41,751 nt of DNA, from assembly GCA_018883785.1 (NCBI GenBank), contig JAHLFO010000057.1, positions 1 through 41,751 on the forward strand, written 5' to 3'. This document shows, in pieces, positions 18,911-28,290 of this stretch. How positions within the stretch are numbered: the first letter of the stretch is position 1; every line of letters begins with the position of its first letter. The position numbers and the translations under genes were made by a program. The DNA comes from Candidatus Bacteroides intestinipullorum (GTDB taxonomy: Bacteria; Bacteroidota; Bacteroidia; Bacteroidales; Bacteroidaceae). The notes under the pieces are model-generated. The model did not search any database, was not told the DNA's origin, and saw only the letters and a list, made by a program, of their open reading frames with translations.

Positions 18911-18954
18911 TAAAGTATTAAGAGATTAAACATGTTCCCACTATTTGGGGGCGG

Positions 18955-18962
18955 CAAAGGTA
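18955..18962 (-). promoter_or_regulatory. Bacteroidales -7 element (TACCTTTG)
   Basis: TAnnTTTG on the minus strand about 45 bp upstream of the YeiH-like gene. Confidence 0.4.
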
Positions 18963-18978
18963 CGACTTTCCAGCGAAT

Positions 18979-19575
18979 TTACAAGTCATCGGGGGCAATA
19001 CCCCAAATGTGCATCAAGGAGAAAGTCACCAAGTCTACCTTGCAAGGCAGGACTCCGTGTGTCTCCTCCATCAAGAAACAAAGGGCTTTCCCGACTTCAT
19101 CTTCTTGCTTTTCTTCACAAAATTCACGCAATGTCTTGCCCAAGTCCTCTCCGTATTCGTAGAAGTGAGGTACCAGCATCAACCGCTCCACCTCCTTGGC
19201 ATCGAGGGCCAATTGCACCAACTCGTTATACAATTTAGAGCGGGGGACCAATCCGGCGGAAGGAACCACGGCAAACGTAAATTCGCCTAACGAGGTCCGG
19301 CAAGCATTGCCGTCCAAGTCAGCGAGCGCTGTAGGCGTACAACCATTCAACGTGCGAACAGTCTCATCAGCCACCAACAAGACCTGTAGCTCGTTCTCCT
19401 GTCCGCGCAACCCGCCATCCAGCCCTAAGCAAATCAACCAATCAATCAAATCGGTCTCAGGCAACTCGCGCCCTAAGCGTTCAGACAGAAATTGTCGGGA
19501 TTTATATACCGTATCATTAATGAATGCCGTGTCCAGCAGGAGGACATTCGGCGCAAATGTGATATTCTTTTCCAT
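18979..19575 (-). CDS. Conserved hypothetical protein
   Basis: 198-aa ORF with coding-like composition, co-directional with the chromate transporter genes. Confidence 0.7.
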   Translation of the reverse strand: MEKNITFAPNVLLLDTAFINDTVYKSRQFLSERLGRELPETDLIDWLICLGLDGGLRGQENELQVLLVADETVRTLNGCTPTALADLDGNACRTSLGEFTFAVVPSAGLVPRSKLYNELVQLALDAKEVERLMLVPHFYEYGEDLGKTLREFCEEKQEDEVGKALCFLMEETHGVLPCKVDLVTFSLMHIWGIAPDDL

Positions 19576-19594
19576 AAGTCGGTTATTAAATTAA

Positions 19595-20167
19595 TCAATA
19601 CAGCAGCACTCCCGCCACCCCGCAGAGCACAATCATCAAAATTGGATTGACCTTATACCGGCGCGTACCGACGAAGGCTACCACGAAGATGACGCAACTG
19701 ATGATGAACGAGCGGAGGTCTTCTGAAGGCGAACCAAAGTTCTCGACATTCATCAGCACCAAGGCGGCCGACGCCAGCAGTCCCACCACCGCCGGACGCA
19801 ACCCGCTGAACACGTGCTCCACTACAGGATGCTTCTGATACTTCAGGAAGAAACGGCTGATGGTGAGCATCAGGATAAACGAGGGCAACACCACGGCCAG
19901 CGTGGCCAGCGCAGAACCGAAGAGGCCCCACCCCATGCCGTAGCCGGCATTGACAATGGCATCATAACCCACATACGTCGCCGAGTTGATTCCGATAGGT
20001 CCCGGCGTCATCTGGCTGATGGCTACAATGTCTGTAAATTCCTGAGGCGAGAGCCACTCATGCCGTGTCACCACCTCGCCTTGAATCATCGAAAGCATGG
20101 CGTAACCTCCGCCGAAGCCAAAGAGACCTATCTTGAAGAAGGTGTAAAAGAGCTGCAGGAATATCAT
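19595..20167 (-). CDS. Chromate transporter, short-chain (half-ChrA)
   Basis: FFKIGLFGFGGGYAMLSMIQGEVV and SQMTPGPIGINSATYVGY motifs; 190 aa. Confidence 0.9.
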   Translation of the reverse strand: MIFLQLFYTFFKIGLFGFGGGYAMLSMIQGEVVTRHEWLSPQEFTDIVAISQMTPGPIGINSATYVGYDAIVNAGYGMGWGLFGSALATLAVVLPSFILMLTISRFFLKYQKHPVVEHVFSGLRPAVVGLLASAALVLMNVENFGSPSEDLRSFIISCVIFVVAFVGTRRYKVNPILMIVLCGVAGVLLY

Positions 20168-20185
20168 TTCGTTCGTATTTACTGA

Positions 20186-20743
20186 TCAATGGTTTATATC
20201 TGATGACTTGCGATGCTTCATCCGACCGTAGACATAGCCACCCACACCCGCAGCAATGATGATCCAGATAGGCGAAAAGCCCAGCAACCAAATAAGCAAT
20301 GCTGACACGACCGGAATCCACACATTATATCTGTTTATCTTGGCAGACTTGGCCATGCTGAACGTAGGCGCGGCAATCAATGCCACCACAGCGGGACGAA
20401 TACCCTTGAAGATACGCTCCACCACGGCATTATCCTTGAAATTGTGAAAGAACAAGGCTATAGCCAAAATAATGAGGAAAGACGGAAGCACCGTCCCCAA
20501 AGCCGTGACGATGCTACCCGGCACACCCTTCAGCCGGTAACCGATGAAGATGGAAATGTTTACCGCCAAGATGCCCGGCGAAGATTGAGCGATGGCCAGC
20601 AAGTCTATGAAATCTTCCTTGGCCAACCACCGGCGCTTGGTCACAATTTCGTCTTCAATCAAGGGAACCATGGCATAACCGCCCCCGATGGTAAAAGCGC
20701 CAATCTTGAAAAAAATGGAAAAAGCTTCTAAGTACAGGTTCAT
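20186..20743 (-). CDS. Chromate transporter, short-chain (half-ChrA)
   Basis: FFKIGAFTIGGGYAMVPLIEDEIV and AQSSPGILAVNISIFIGYRL motifs; 185 aa, ATGA overlap with the AraC gene. Confidence 0.9.
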   Translation of the reverse strand: MNLYLEAFSIFFKIGAFTIGGGYAMVPLIEDEIVTKRRWLAKEDFIDLLAIAQSSPGILAVNISIFIGYRLKGVPGSIVTALGTVLPSFLIILAIALFFHNFKDNAVVERIFKGIRPAVVALIAAPTFSMAKSAKINRYNVWIPVVSALLIWLLGFSPIWIIIAAGVGGYVYGRMKHRKSSDINH

Positions 20744-21621
20744 TTCGATGCAGGATTTGGCTCCTCGCCCTTGGCATATTGGGTGGGGCTGATGTGAAAA
20801 TGCTTCTTGAATACTTCGCGGAAGTAGGCAGCATCACTGAACCCGGTCATCCCAGCCACCTCGGTGACCGTATAGCGTTGCTCCCGCAACAATTGCTTGG
20901 CGCGGTTCAAGCGGATGAGACGCACATAATCGGCAGGGGCTTGGTCGGTGAGGGCTTTCAGTTTGTTGTAGAAGCTGGTTCGGCTCATGTTGAGCATGCC
21001 GCATAGGGTATCCACCGTAAAGCCCGGTGTATCCATATTATCCTCCACCGCCTTTTGGACGGAAGCGATGAATTTCCAATCCAATTCGTTGTTGCAGTTG
21101 GTGCACCCCGAAGGCGACAAGTTGTTCTTGCCCTGAGCCTCATCGGCGTAAAGGCGGAAAAATTCCATGATTTCCTCCAGGCGGGCGTTCAGTTCATCAT
21201 CCACAATGCCGTCCTCATCGGACCATACATTCATCTGCCATTCCTTCTTGAGATTCTCCACCAGTTCGAGCAAGGAATCCGTATGTCGCAGGGCCGTGCA
21301 GATGCGGCTGCGCTCCTCGTCACTCAAGCTTCCCTGTCCGGCCAATTCCTCCAGCGGAGCCTTGATGGAAGCTAAGGGAAGACGGATGCCGTAGAGGGTA
21401 CGAACCAAGTCGCGCACCTTGTCATCGTAGCGCTTGCGCTGTTTCCGAATGAGCCAATCGCGCCAAGTGACCACCAGCAAGGCCAAGGCGGCCAAGACGC
21501 AAATCACCCACATCCACGTGTCTACATGCGTGGACCATGCCCTAGCCCCCATCATGGGAGCAGCCGACACGATGCCGGAAAAAGAAAAGAGCAGAAAGCT
21601 GAACAGCAGGATTCGTTTCAT
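20740..21621 (-). CDS. Membrane-anchored AraC family regulator with degenerate histidine-kinase DHp-like segment
   Basis: C-terminal AraC HTH (LNMSRTSFYNKLKALTDQAPADYVRLIRLNRAKQLL...GFSDAAYFREVFKKHFHISPTQY); N-terminal TM; GIRLPLASIKAPLEEL segment. Confidence 0.88.
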   Translation of the reverse strand: MKRILLFSFLLFSFSGIVSAAPMMGARAWSTHVDTWMWVICVLAALALLVVTWRDWLIRKQRKRYDDKVRDLVRTLYGIRLPLASIKAPLEELAGQGSLSDEERSRICTALRHTDSLLELVENLKKEWQMNVWSDEDGIVDDELNARLEEIMEFFRLYADEAQGKNNLSPSGCTNCNNELDWKFIASVQKAVEDNMDTPGFTVDTLCGMLNMSRTSFYNKLKALTDQAPADYVRLIRLNRAKQLLREQRYTVTEVAGMTGFSDAAYFREVFKKHFHISPTQYAKGEEPNPASK

Positions 21622-21677
21622 TGTCTACAGTTGAGAAAACACACTAAAAACAGATAGGCAGGGCTTCAAAATTACCC

Positions 21678-21828
21678 GAGGATGTATCAAAATGACAAAC
21701 AACTATCATTCTGTCATGTTGAGCGGAGCGAAGCGAAGTCGAAACATCTCACTTAACCAATCTTGAGATCCCTCGACTACGCTCGGGATGACAGAATGAT
21801 AGGTAATCTCTATTTTGATACACCCTCG
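21678..21828. repeat. About 150-bp palindromic MITE-like intergenic element
   Basis: Terminal arms CGAGGATGTATCAAAAT (21678-21694) and ATTTTGATACACCCTCG (21812-21828), inner arms CTATCATTCTGTCAT / ATGACAGAATGATAG. Confidence 0.85.
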
Positions 21829-21854
21829 AATTTATTTCAAATGCCCGGACAAAA

Positions 21855-24800
21855 TTATTTGCCCAGTTTCTCTTCTATCCACTTACGGGCGTTGACAAAG
21901 GCCTCAATCCACGGCGTCACCTGGTCACTGTGCAGGCGTTCGGCTGGATAATAGGCGTTCTGCCACGGGAAGATAGCACGCTCCAAGTGAGGCATTATGG
22001 CCAGGTGGCGTCCATCTGCGCTGGCCACGGCTGCGGCTGAATAGTCCGACCCGTTGGGGTTGCCCGGATATTCATCGTAGCTGTACTTGGCCACAATGTT
22101 GTAATGGTCCTCATCATAGGGCAGGGAGAACTTGCCTTCGCCATGAGCCACCCAAATGCCCAGCTTGCTACCGCTGAGCGAACCGAACATCACGCTCCGG
22201 TTGGTGGGGATGGTAAGGCCCAGGAAGCGGCTCTCGAACTTGTGCGAATCGTTGTGCAGCATACGGATGCGCTTCTCGTCCTCGGGGGCGATGAGATTCA
22301 ACTCCATCATCAGCTGACAGCCGTTGCACACGCCCAAAGACAACGTGTCCTCGCGGGCATAGTAACGATCCAGCGTCTCTTTGGCCTTGGGGTTGAACAG
22401 GAAGGCACCGGCCCATCCTTTGGCAGAACCCAGCACATCGGAATTGGAAAATCCGCCGCAGAAGACAATCATATTGATATCGTCCAGCGTCTCGCGACCG
22501 CTCACGAGGTCGGTCATCGTCACGTCCTTCACGTCGAAACCGGCCAGATAGAGGGAATAAGCCATCTCACGCTCACCGTTCGTACCCTTCTCGCGGATGA
22601 TGGCAGCGCGGATGCCCGTCGGCGTGCGACGGTCGGGACTGATGCCATATTGGGAGAACTTGCCGGTGAAGTCGGGCATGAAGGCCAATTCCACGGGCTG
22701 CATCTTGTAGTTTTCATAACGGGCCTTGGCGCAACCGTTCATGGACTGCTTGCGATCCAAGAGATAAGATGTGGAGTACCAGATATCACGCAAATAGTCA
22801 ATGCCGAACTGGTAGGTAGCACCGTCTTTCTCCACGAGGATGTGACGCTCTTCGGTGGGTTTACCCAATTTGACATAGCCCACGCCGGCATCCTCCAAAA
22901 TTTTCTTCACCAAATCCTTGTGCTTGTTGCTGACCTGAATGACCACACCGGGATTTTCGGCAAAGAGTATCTTGACGAAATCGTTCTCTTTGATTTTATT
23001 AAGGCTGATTTCCAATCCGCCCTCCATGTTGGAGAAGCACATCTCCAGCAATGTAGTGATGAGACCTCCGGCAGAGATGTCGTGCCCGGCCAACACCAGT
23101 CCCCGGTCAATCAGATCCTGCACAGCCAGGAAGGCATCGCGGAAGTATTCGGGATTCTGCACTGTAGGCACATCGCTGCCCACCTTGCCCAATGATTGAG
23201 CAAAAGCAGAACCACCCAGCTTCAAGGTATCGAAACTGAAATCAATGTGATAGAGCGTGGTATGCTTGTCGTTGACCAGCACGGGCGAAACGACTTTCTT
23301 CACGTCGCTCACCTCGCCACCAGCAGACACGATGACCGTACCCGGAGAGATGACCTTGCTGCCGTCGGGATACTTCTGCGTCATGGATAGGGAGTCCTTG
23401 CCCGTGGGCACATTGACACGCAGGGCACAGCAGAAGTCGCTCAAAGCCTGCACCGCCGTATAGAGACGGGCATCCTCGCCCTCCTGCGAGCGGCAGGGCC
23501 ACATCCAGTTGGCGGAGAGGGACACACTGTCCAACCCATCGGCCATCGGTGCCCATACCAGATTGGTCAAGGCTTCGGCCACGGAGAGGACAGAACCGGC
23601 TTTCGGATCGGCCAAAGCTGCCTGGGGTGCATGCCCCAAGGCTGTGGCAATACCCTTCACGCCGCGATAGTCGAGAGCTACCACACCACAGTCGCTCAAC
23701 GGCAACTGAAGTTCGCCCACACATTGCTGGCGGGCAATCTTGCCCGTCACGGAGCGGTCCACCTTATTGGTCAACCAATCCTTGCAGGCCACGGCCTCCA
23801 GTTGAAGCACGTTGGCCAAGTATTCATTCAGCCGGGACAGTTCGTAGGTCGGCATGGCGTAATGATGCTCCACGGTCTTGTCCACCATATAAGTCTTAGG
23901 CGATGAGCCGAACATCTGGTCTACGGCCAAGTCGAAGGGGCGTACCCCATCAGCCTGCTGGAAGGCAAAGCGATGATCACCCGTGGTCTCGCCCACAACG
24001 TACATCGGGGCGCGTTCGCGCTCGGCAATCTTTGCCACGTGTTCAATAGCTTCCTCCTTAATCAAGAGGCCCATGCGTTCCTGGCTCTCGTTGGCGATGA
24101 TTTCCTTGGCAGAAAGTGTCTTGTCGCCGATGGGAAGTTTGCTCATGTCTATCAGGCCACCGCAATCCTCCACCAGTTCGGAGAGGCAATTGACGTGCCC
24201 GGCCGAGCCGTGGTCGTGGATGGAGACAACGGGATTCACGTCTTCCTCGCAGAGGGCACGCACCACGTTGTAGGCACGCTTCTGCATCTCCGCGTTGGCA
24301 CGCTGCACGGCGTTCAGCTCGATGCCGCTGCTATACCGTCCTGTATCTACGGACGACACGGAGCCGCCACCCAAACCGATGCGATAGTTATCACCGCCCA
24401 TCACCACAATTTTGTTTCCGGCTTCGGGCTTGCCCTTCTGGCAATCACGCTCAGTGCCGTAGCCCACGCCTCCGGCCAGCATGATGACCTTGTCGTAGCC
24501 ATATTCTGCATCTTCGGGAGTTTCCTTGTGCTCGAAGGTCAGTACGGAACCGCAGATGAGCGGCTGGCCGAACTTATTGCCGAAGTCGCTGGCACCGTTA
24601 GACGCCTTGATCAGGATTTGTTCAGGCGTCTGGTAAAGCCACTTGCGCACGGGCAGGATTTCCTCCCACGGACGACCTTCCTCCGTACGAGGATAAGACG
24701 TCATATAGACCGCCGTGCCGGCAATAGGCCATGAACCCTTGCCGCCGCCCATACGATCGCGGATTTCTCCACCCGTACCAGTGGAGGCACCGTTGAACGG

Positions 24801-25568
24801 TTCCACAGTAGTGGGGAAGTTATGCGTCTCGGCCTTCAGGGAGATGACGCTCTTGATGTCCTTCACCTGGAAATAATCGGGTTTCGAGTGGTCTGCCGGG
24901 GCAAACTGCTCGATGACGGGACCTTCGGCAAAAGCCACGTTATCCTTATAGGCCGATATGATTTTGTTAGGATTCTCCTTGGTTGTCTTCTTGATCATCT
25001 GGAAGAGGGACGATTCTTTCTCCTCGCCGTCGATGATGAACGTGCCGCCAAAGATCTTGTGACGGCAATGTTCGGAATTGATCTGGGCAAAGCCGAAGAC
25101 CTCGCTATCGGTCAGCGGACGGCCCAAGTCCTTCTCCACCTTCTTCAGGTAAGCAATCTCTTCGGGACTGAGGGCCAAGCCTTCCTGCTCGTTATACGCC
25201 TCCAGGTCCTCGATGTGCAGGATAGGTTCGGGCTTGCGGTTGGTCGTAAAGACATTCTGGTCCAAGCCCTTGTACATGCGTTGCAACATCGGGTCATAGT
25301 CTGCATGTTCGTCCTTTACAGGAAAATACTCCTCAATGCGCACAATGCCCTCAAGGCCCATATTCTGGGTAATCTCCACGGCATTGGTGCTCCACGGCGT
25401 GATCATCTCGCGGCGCGGACCTACGAAATATCCCGTCAGGTTGTTTTCAGTCTCGGGGGTAGCATCCCCAAAAAGCCAGCAAAGCTTGCGGATGTCCGCA
25501 GCATCAAGCGTATGGTCGCACTCAGCGGCAATCACGCTCTGCGAGGGGGTTCTGAAGAAGAGAATCAT
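21855..25568 (-). CDS. purL: Phosphoribosylformylglycinamidine synthase
   Basis: Large PurL with C-terminal glutaminase (GVCNGCQLMMEL). Internal start MILFFRTPSQSVIAAE preferred over the longer ORF start at 25640. Confidence 0.95.
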   Translation of the reverse strand: MILFFRTPSQSVIAAECDHTLDAADIRKLCWLFGDATPETENNLTGYFVGPRREMITPWSTNAVEITQNMGLEGIVRIEEYFPVKDEHADYDPMLQRMYKGLDQNVFTTNRKPEPILHIEDLEAYNEQEGLALSPEEIAYLKKVEKDLGRPLTDSEVFGFAQINSEHCRHKIFGGTFIIDGEEKESSLFQMIKKTTKENPNKIISAYKDNVAFAEGPVIEQFAPADHSKPDYFQVKDIKSVISLKAETHNFPTTVEPFNGASTGTGGEIRDRMGGGKGSWPIAGTAVYMTSYPRTEEGRPWEEILPVRKWLYQTPEQILIKASNGASDFGNKFGQPLICGSVLTFEHKETPEDAEYGYDKVIMLAGGVGYGTERDCQKGKPEAGNKIVVMGGDNYRIGLGGGSVSSVDTGRYSSGIELNAVQRANAEMQKRAYNVVRALCEEDVNPVVSIHDHGSAGHVNCLSELVEDCGGLIDMSKLPIGDKTLSAKEIIANESQERMGLLIKEEAIEHVAKIAERERAPMYVVGETTGDHRFAFQQADGVRPFDLAVDQMFGSSPKTYMVDKTVEHHYAMPTYELSRLNEYLANVLQLEAVACKDWLTNKVDRSVTGKIARQQCVGELQLPLSDCGVVALDYRGVKGIATALGHAPQAALADPKAGSVLSVAEALTNLVWAPMADGLDSVSLSANWMWPCRSQEGEDARLYTAVQALSDFCCALRVNVPTGKDSLSMTQKYPDGSKVISPGTVIVSAGGEVSDVKKVVSPVLVNDKHTTLYHIDFSFDTLKLGGSAFAQSLGKVGSDVPTVQNPEYFRDAFLAVQDLIDRGLVLAGHDISAGGLITTLLEMCFSNMEGGLEISLNKIKENDFVKILFAENPGVVIQVSNKHKDLVKKILEDAGVGYVKLGKPTEERHILVEKDGATYQFGIDYLRDIWYSTSYLLDRKQSMNGCAKARYENYKMQPVELAFMPDFTGKFSQYGISPDRRTPTGIRAAIIREKGTNGEREMAYSLYLAGFDVKDVTMTDLVSGRETLDDINMIVFCGGFSNSDVLGSAKGWAGAFLFNPKAKETLDRYYAREDTLSLGVCNGCQLMMELNLIAPEDEKRIRMLHNDSHKFESRFLGLTIPTNRSVMFGSLSGSKLGIWVAHGEGKFSLPYDEDHYNIVAKYSYDEYPGNPNGSDYSAAAVASADGRHLAIMPHLERAIFPWQNAYYPAERLHSDQVTPWIEAFVNARKWIEEKLGK

Positions 25569-25637
25569 ATCTGTATGGTTATATATTATAATAATATGTG
25601 TATGCGATGCCAGAAGATGCAGGCACCGCTCGGGGGA

Positions 25638-25645
25638 CAAAGGTA
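25638..25645 (-). promoter_or_regulatory. Bacteroidales -7 element (TACCTTTG) for purL
   Basis: TAnnTTTG on the minus strand 70 bp upstream of the likely purL start. Confidence 0.4.
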
Positions 25646-25661
25646 GTATAAAAAAACGAGA

Positions 25662-25736
25662 TTAGGCACGGATTGCAGGGATTACACGGACAAATTCGTG
25701 AAAAATATCCGTGAAATCCGCGTAATCCGCGCCTAA
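25662..25736. repeat. Imperfect palindromic element between nagA copy 1 and purL
   Basis: TTAGGCACGGATTGCAGGGATTACACGGA pairs with the reverse complement of TCCGTGAAATCCGCGTAATCCGCGCCTAA. Confidence 0.85.
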
Positions 25737-25765
25737 ACAAGCTGTTGCGATGCAGTCCACCTCCC

Positions 25766-26932
25766 TTAGTGGATCATCGTGTTCGTACCCTCCACGATGT
25801 CGCCGTAAGAGAATACGCAACGCACGTTCACGCTCTTGTCCAGGATGACAATGTCTGCATCCTTGCCTTTCTGGAGCGTGCCCTTACGGTCGGCCACGCC
25901 GATGATGCGGGCGGGAGTCTCGGAAGCCATGCGCACGGCATCGGCCACGGGGATGCCCGCTTTTTGCACCATCACCTGCACCAGCCGATCCACCGAAGCG
26001 ATGCTACCTGCGATGGTCTGATGGTCGGCAAGCTTGCACACGCCATCTTCTATCACATAGCGCGGGTCGTCCATCGGCCCGTCGTAGGCGGCATATTTCA
26101 AGGCATCCGTCACCAGGCAGGTATTCTCCACTCCCTTCAGTTTATACACCAGCTTCAAGATAGTGGCAGGCAGATGAACGCCGTCGGCAATCACCTCGAC
26201 GCTCATGTTGTCTATCAGGTAAACGCTCTCTACCGTGCCCTCGTACTTGTATTCACGTCGCTTGTGGAAGCCGGGCATGGCGTTGTAGAAGTGGGCGGCA
26301 TGGGTGAATCCGGCTTCAAAAGCCGCCTTGATTTCGGGATATTCGGCTTCGGTGTGCGTGATGGCAGTCAGGATGCCGCGGCCGGACGTATAGCGGGCAA
26401 ATTCGTGCGCGCCGGGCAGCTCCGGGCTGATGTCCCAACGCTTGACGCACGACGTACTCTCCAGTAAAGGTATGTATTCCTCAGGATCGGGTTCCTTCAG
26501 GAAGTCGCCCCATTGCTTGCCGGCCATCCGCTGGCTCAGGTAAGGGCCTTCGATGTGAAGTCCGAGCACCGGGCTATCCGGCCGTGCCATCATCTCCTCG
26601 CAGATGCCTGCAGCCTGACGGAGCACATCGAATGTCGTGGAGGACAAGGTGGGGAAGATGGATGTGGCACCGTGCTTCAGGTGAGCCTGCACAATGGCTT
26701 GGAAAGCCTCGGGCGTGGCTTCCGTAAAGTCATGCCCTGCGCCCCCATGACTGTGCATGGAGATGAAGCCCGGGACAATGTACATCCCCTTGGCATCGAT
26801 GACCTTCGCGCCGATGACGGCCAGGTCGCTATTGGTTACTTCCAGTATTTTCCCGTCGTTGATAAGGACCGAACCGTCTTTCAGCCAGCCTTGCGGGGTC
26901 AGGATATGGCCGTTTATGAGTTGTGTCAGCAT
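25766..26932 (-). CDS. nagA: N-acetylglucosamine-6-phosphate deacetylase (paralog 1)
   Basis: 388 aa; SMHSHGGAGHDF, LGLHIEGPYLS, THAAHFYNAMPGFH, VTDALKYA motifs. Confidence 0.9.
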   Translation of the reverse strand: MLTQLINGHILTPQGWLKDGSVLINDGKILEVTNSDLAVIGAKVIDAKGMYIVPGFISMHSHGGAGHDFTEATPEAFQAIVQAHLKHGATSIFPTLSSTTFDVLRQAAGICEEMMARPDSPVLGLHIEGPYLSQRMAGKQWGDFLKEPDPEEYIPLLESTSCVKRWDISPELPGAHEFARYTSGRGILTAITHTEAEYPEIKAAFEAGFTHAAHFYNAMPGFHKRREYKYEGTVESVYLIDNMSVEVIADGVHLPATILKLVYKLKGVENTCLVTDALKYAAYDGPMDDPRYVIEDGVCKLADHQTIAGSIASVDRLVQVMVQKAGIPVADAVRMASETPARIIGVADRKGTLQKGKDADIVILDKSVNVRCVFSYGDIVEGTNTMIH

Positions 26933-26955
26933 AAATTCTTAGTTTTTTAGAGAGG

Positions 26956-28122
26956 TTAGAATAACGTATTGGTGCCTTCGACAATCTTGCCCATTGCCCA
27001 TACGGCGCGGACATTGAGGTCGTCGTCCAAGGAGAGGATGTCGGCATCTTTTCCCCGTTCGAGCGTACCCTTGCGGTCGGCCACACCCATGATGCGCGCC
27101 GGAGTCTCCGAAGCCATGCGCACGGCGTCCTCCAAGGGGATTTCGGCCTTCTGCACCATGGTGCGTATCAGGCGGTCCATCGTGGCAATGCTTCCTGCCA
27201 GGGCAGAGCGGTCGGCCAACTTGCACACGCCGTCTTCGATGATGACGCGCGGGTCGAACGCCTCTTGGCTGTCACTGGCGGCACAAGCCAAGGCGTCGGT
27301 GATGAGGGCAGTCTTTTCCACCCCTTTTATCTTATAGACAAGGCGGAGAATCGTTGGGGGCACGTGTATGCCGTCGGCCACCACCTCCACGGTCATGTCG
27401 TCCATCAGGTAGATGCTCTCCACGGTACCTTCGTATTTATAGCCTTTCCGCTTGTGGAAGCCCGGCATGGCGTTGTAGAAGTGGGTGGCGTGCCGGTAGC
27501 CCACTTGAAAAGCCGTCTCGATATCCTCGAACTCGGCTTGGGTATGGCCAACAGCCGCCAGGATGCCCTTCGAGGTAATGTATTTGCCAAACTGCATGGC
27601 ACCCGGCAACTCCGGTGCGGCATCCCAACGCTTGATGCAATGGGTCTCTTCCAACAGGGGAATATATTCCTGCGGGTCAGGATCCTTGATGTTCTCGGGC
27701 ATCTGTCCGCCGGCCATCGCCATGTTGAAGTAATGTCCCTCCAGATGCAGTCCCAACACGGGCGAATCCGGTTCGGCCATGAGCTTCTCCGTAGTGGCCG
27801 CCGCGGCCTGGATCATAGGAATGGTAGATGAAGATAGGGTGGGAAAGATGCTGGTCGTCCCGTGCTGCATGTGTGCCTTGACGGCCGTGCGGAAAGCGTC
27901 CTCGCTTCCCTCCATGAAGTCACGCCCTCCGCCACCATGCACGTGGATTTCTACTCCGCCAGGAACGATATAGGTTCCTTGGGCATCAACAAGCGTCGCT
28001 CCCACTACGGGCAGGTCGCAATTGGTCACCTCCAGGATTTTATTGTCGCTGATCAGCACCGAGCCGTTTTTCAGCCAGCCCTGAGGAGTAAGAATGCGGG
28101 CGTTAATAATCTGTGTTAACAT
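26956..28122 (-). CDS. nagA: N-acetylglucosamine-6-phosphate deacetylase family (paralog 2)
   Basis: 388 aa from MLTQIINARIL; EIHVHGGGGRDF, LGLHLEGHYFN, THFYNAMPGFH, ITDALACA motifs. Confidence 0.88.
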   Translation of the reverse strand: MLTQIINARILTPQGWLKNGSVLISDNKILEVTNCDLPVVGATLVDAQGTYIVPGGVEIHVHGGGGRDFMEGSEDAFRTAVKAHMQHGTTSIFPTLSSSTIPMIQAAAATTEKLMAEPDSPVLGLHLEGHYFNMAMAGGQMPENIKDPDPQEYIPLLEETHCIKRWDAAPELPGAMQFGKYITSKGILAAVGHTQAEFEDIETAFQVGYRHATHFYNAMPGFHKRKGYKYEGTVESIYLMDDMTVEVVADGIHVPPTILRLVYKIKGVEKTALITDALACAASDSQEAFDPRVIIEDGVCKLADRSALAGSIATMDRLIRTMVQKAEIPLEDAVRMASETPARIMGVADRKGTLERGKDADILSLDDDLNVRAVWAMGKIVEGTNTLF

Positions 28123-28290
28123 AAAGATGAAGTCATTTGGATTTTTTTCTGCTGCAAATTTAACCAATATCCTAATCGGTTATACCGCCTGCAATTGCTT
28201 TTTAGGGCTTGGAAAAGTTAATAAAACCAAATCGTTACCTCCGCCAAACAAAAGCACTGACTTTGAGGACTTAGGCGGAGGCTTTTGCGA

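Noticed and set aside
24295-24320. TGGCACGC sequence within purL as another sigma-54 promoter
   Set aside because: No TTGC at the required spacing, and inside a coding region.
25569-25640. N-terminal extension of PurL (MSPERCLHLLASHTHIIIIYNHTD)
   Set aside because: The extension overlaps the predicted purL promoter/leader and lacks PurL similarity; MILFFRTPSQ is the likely start.
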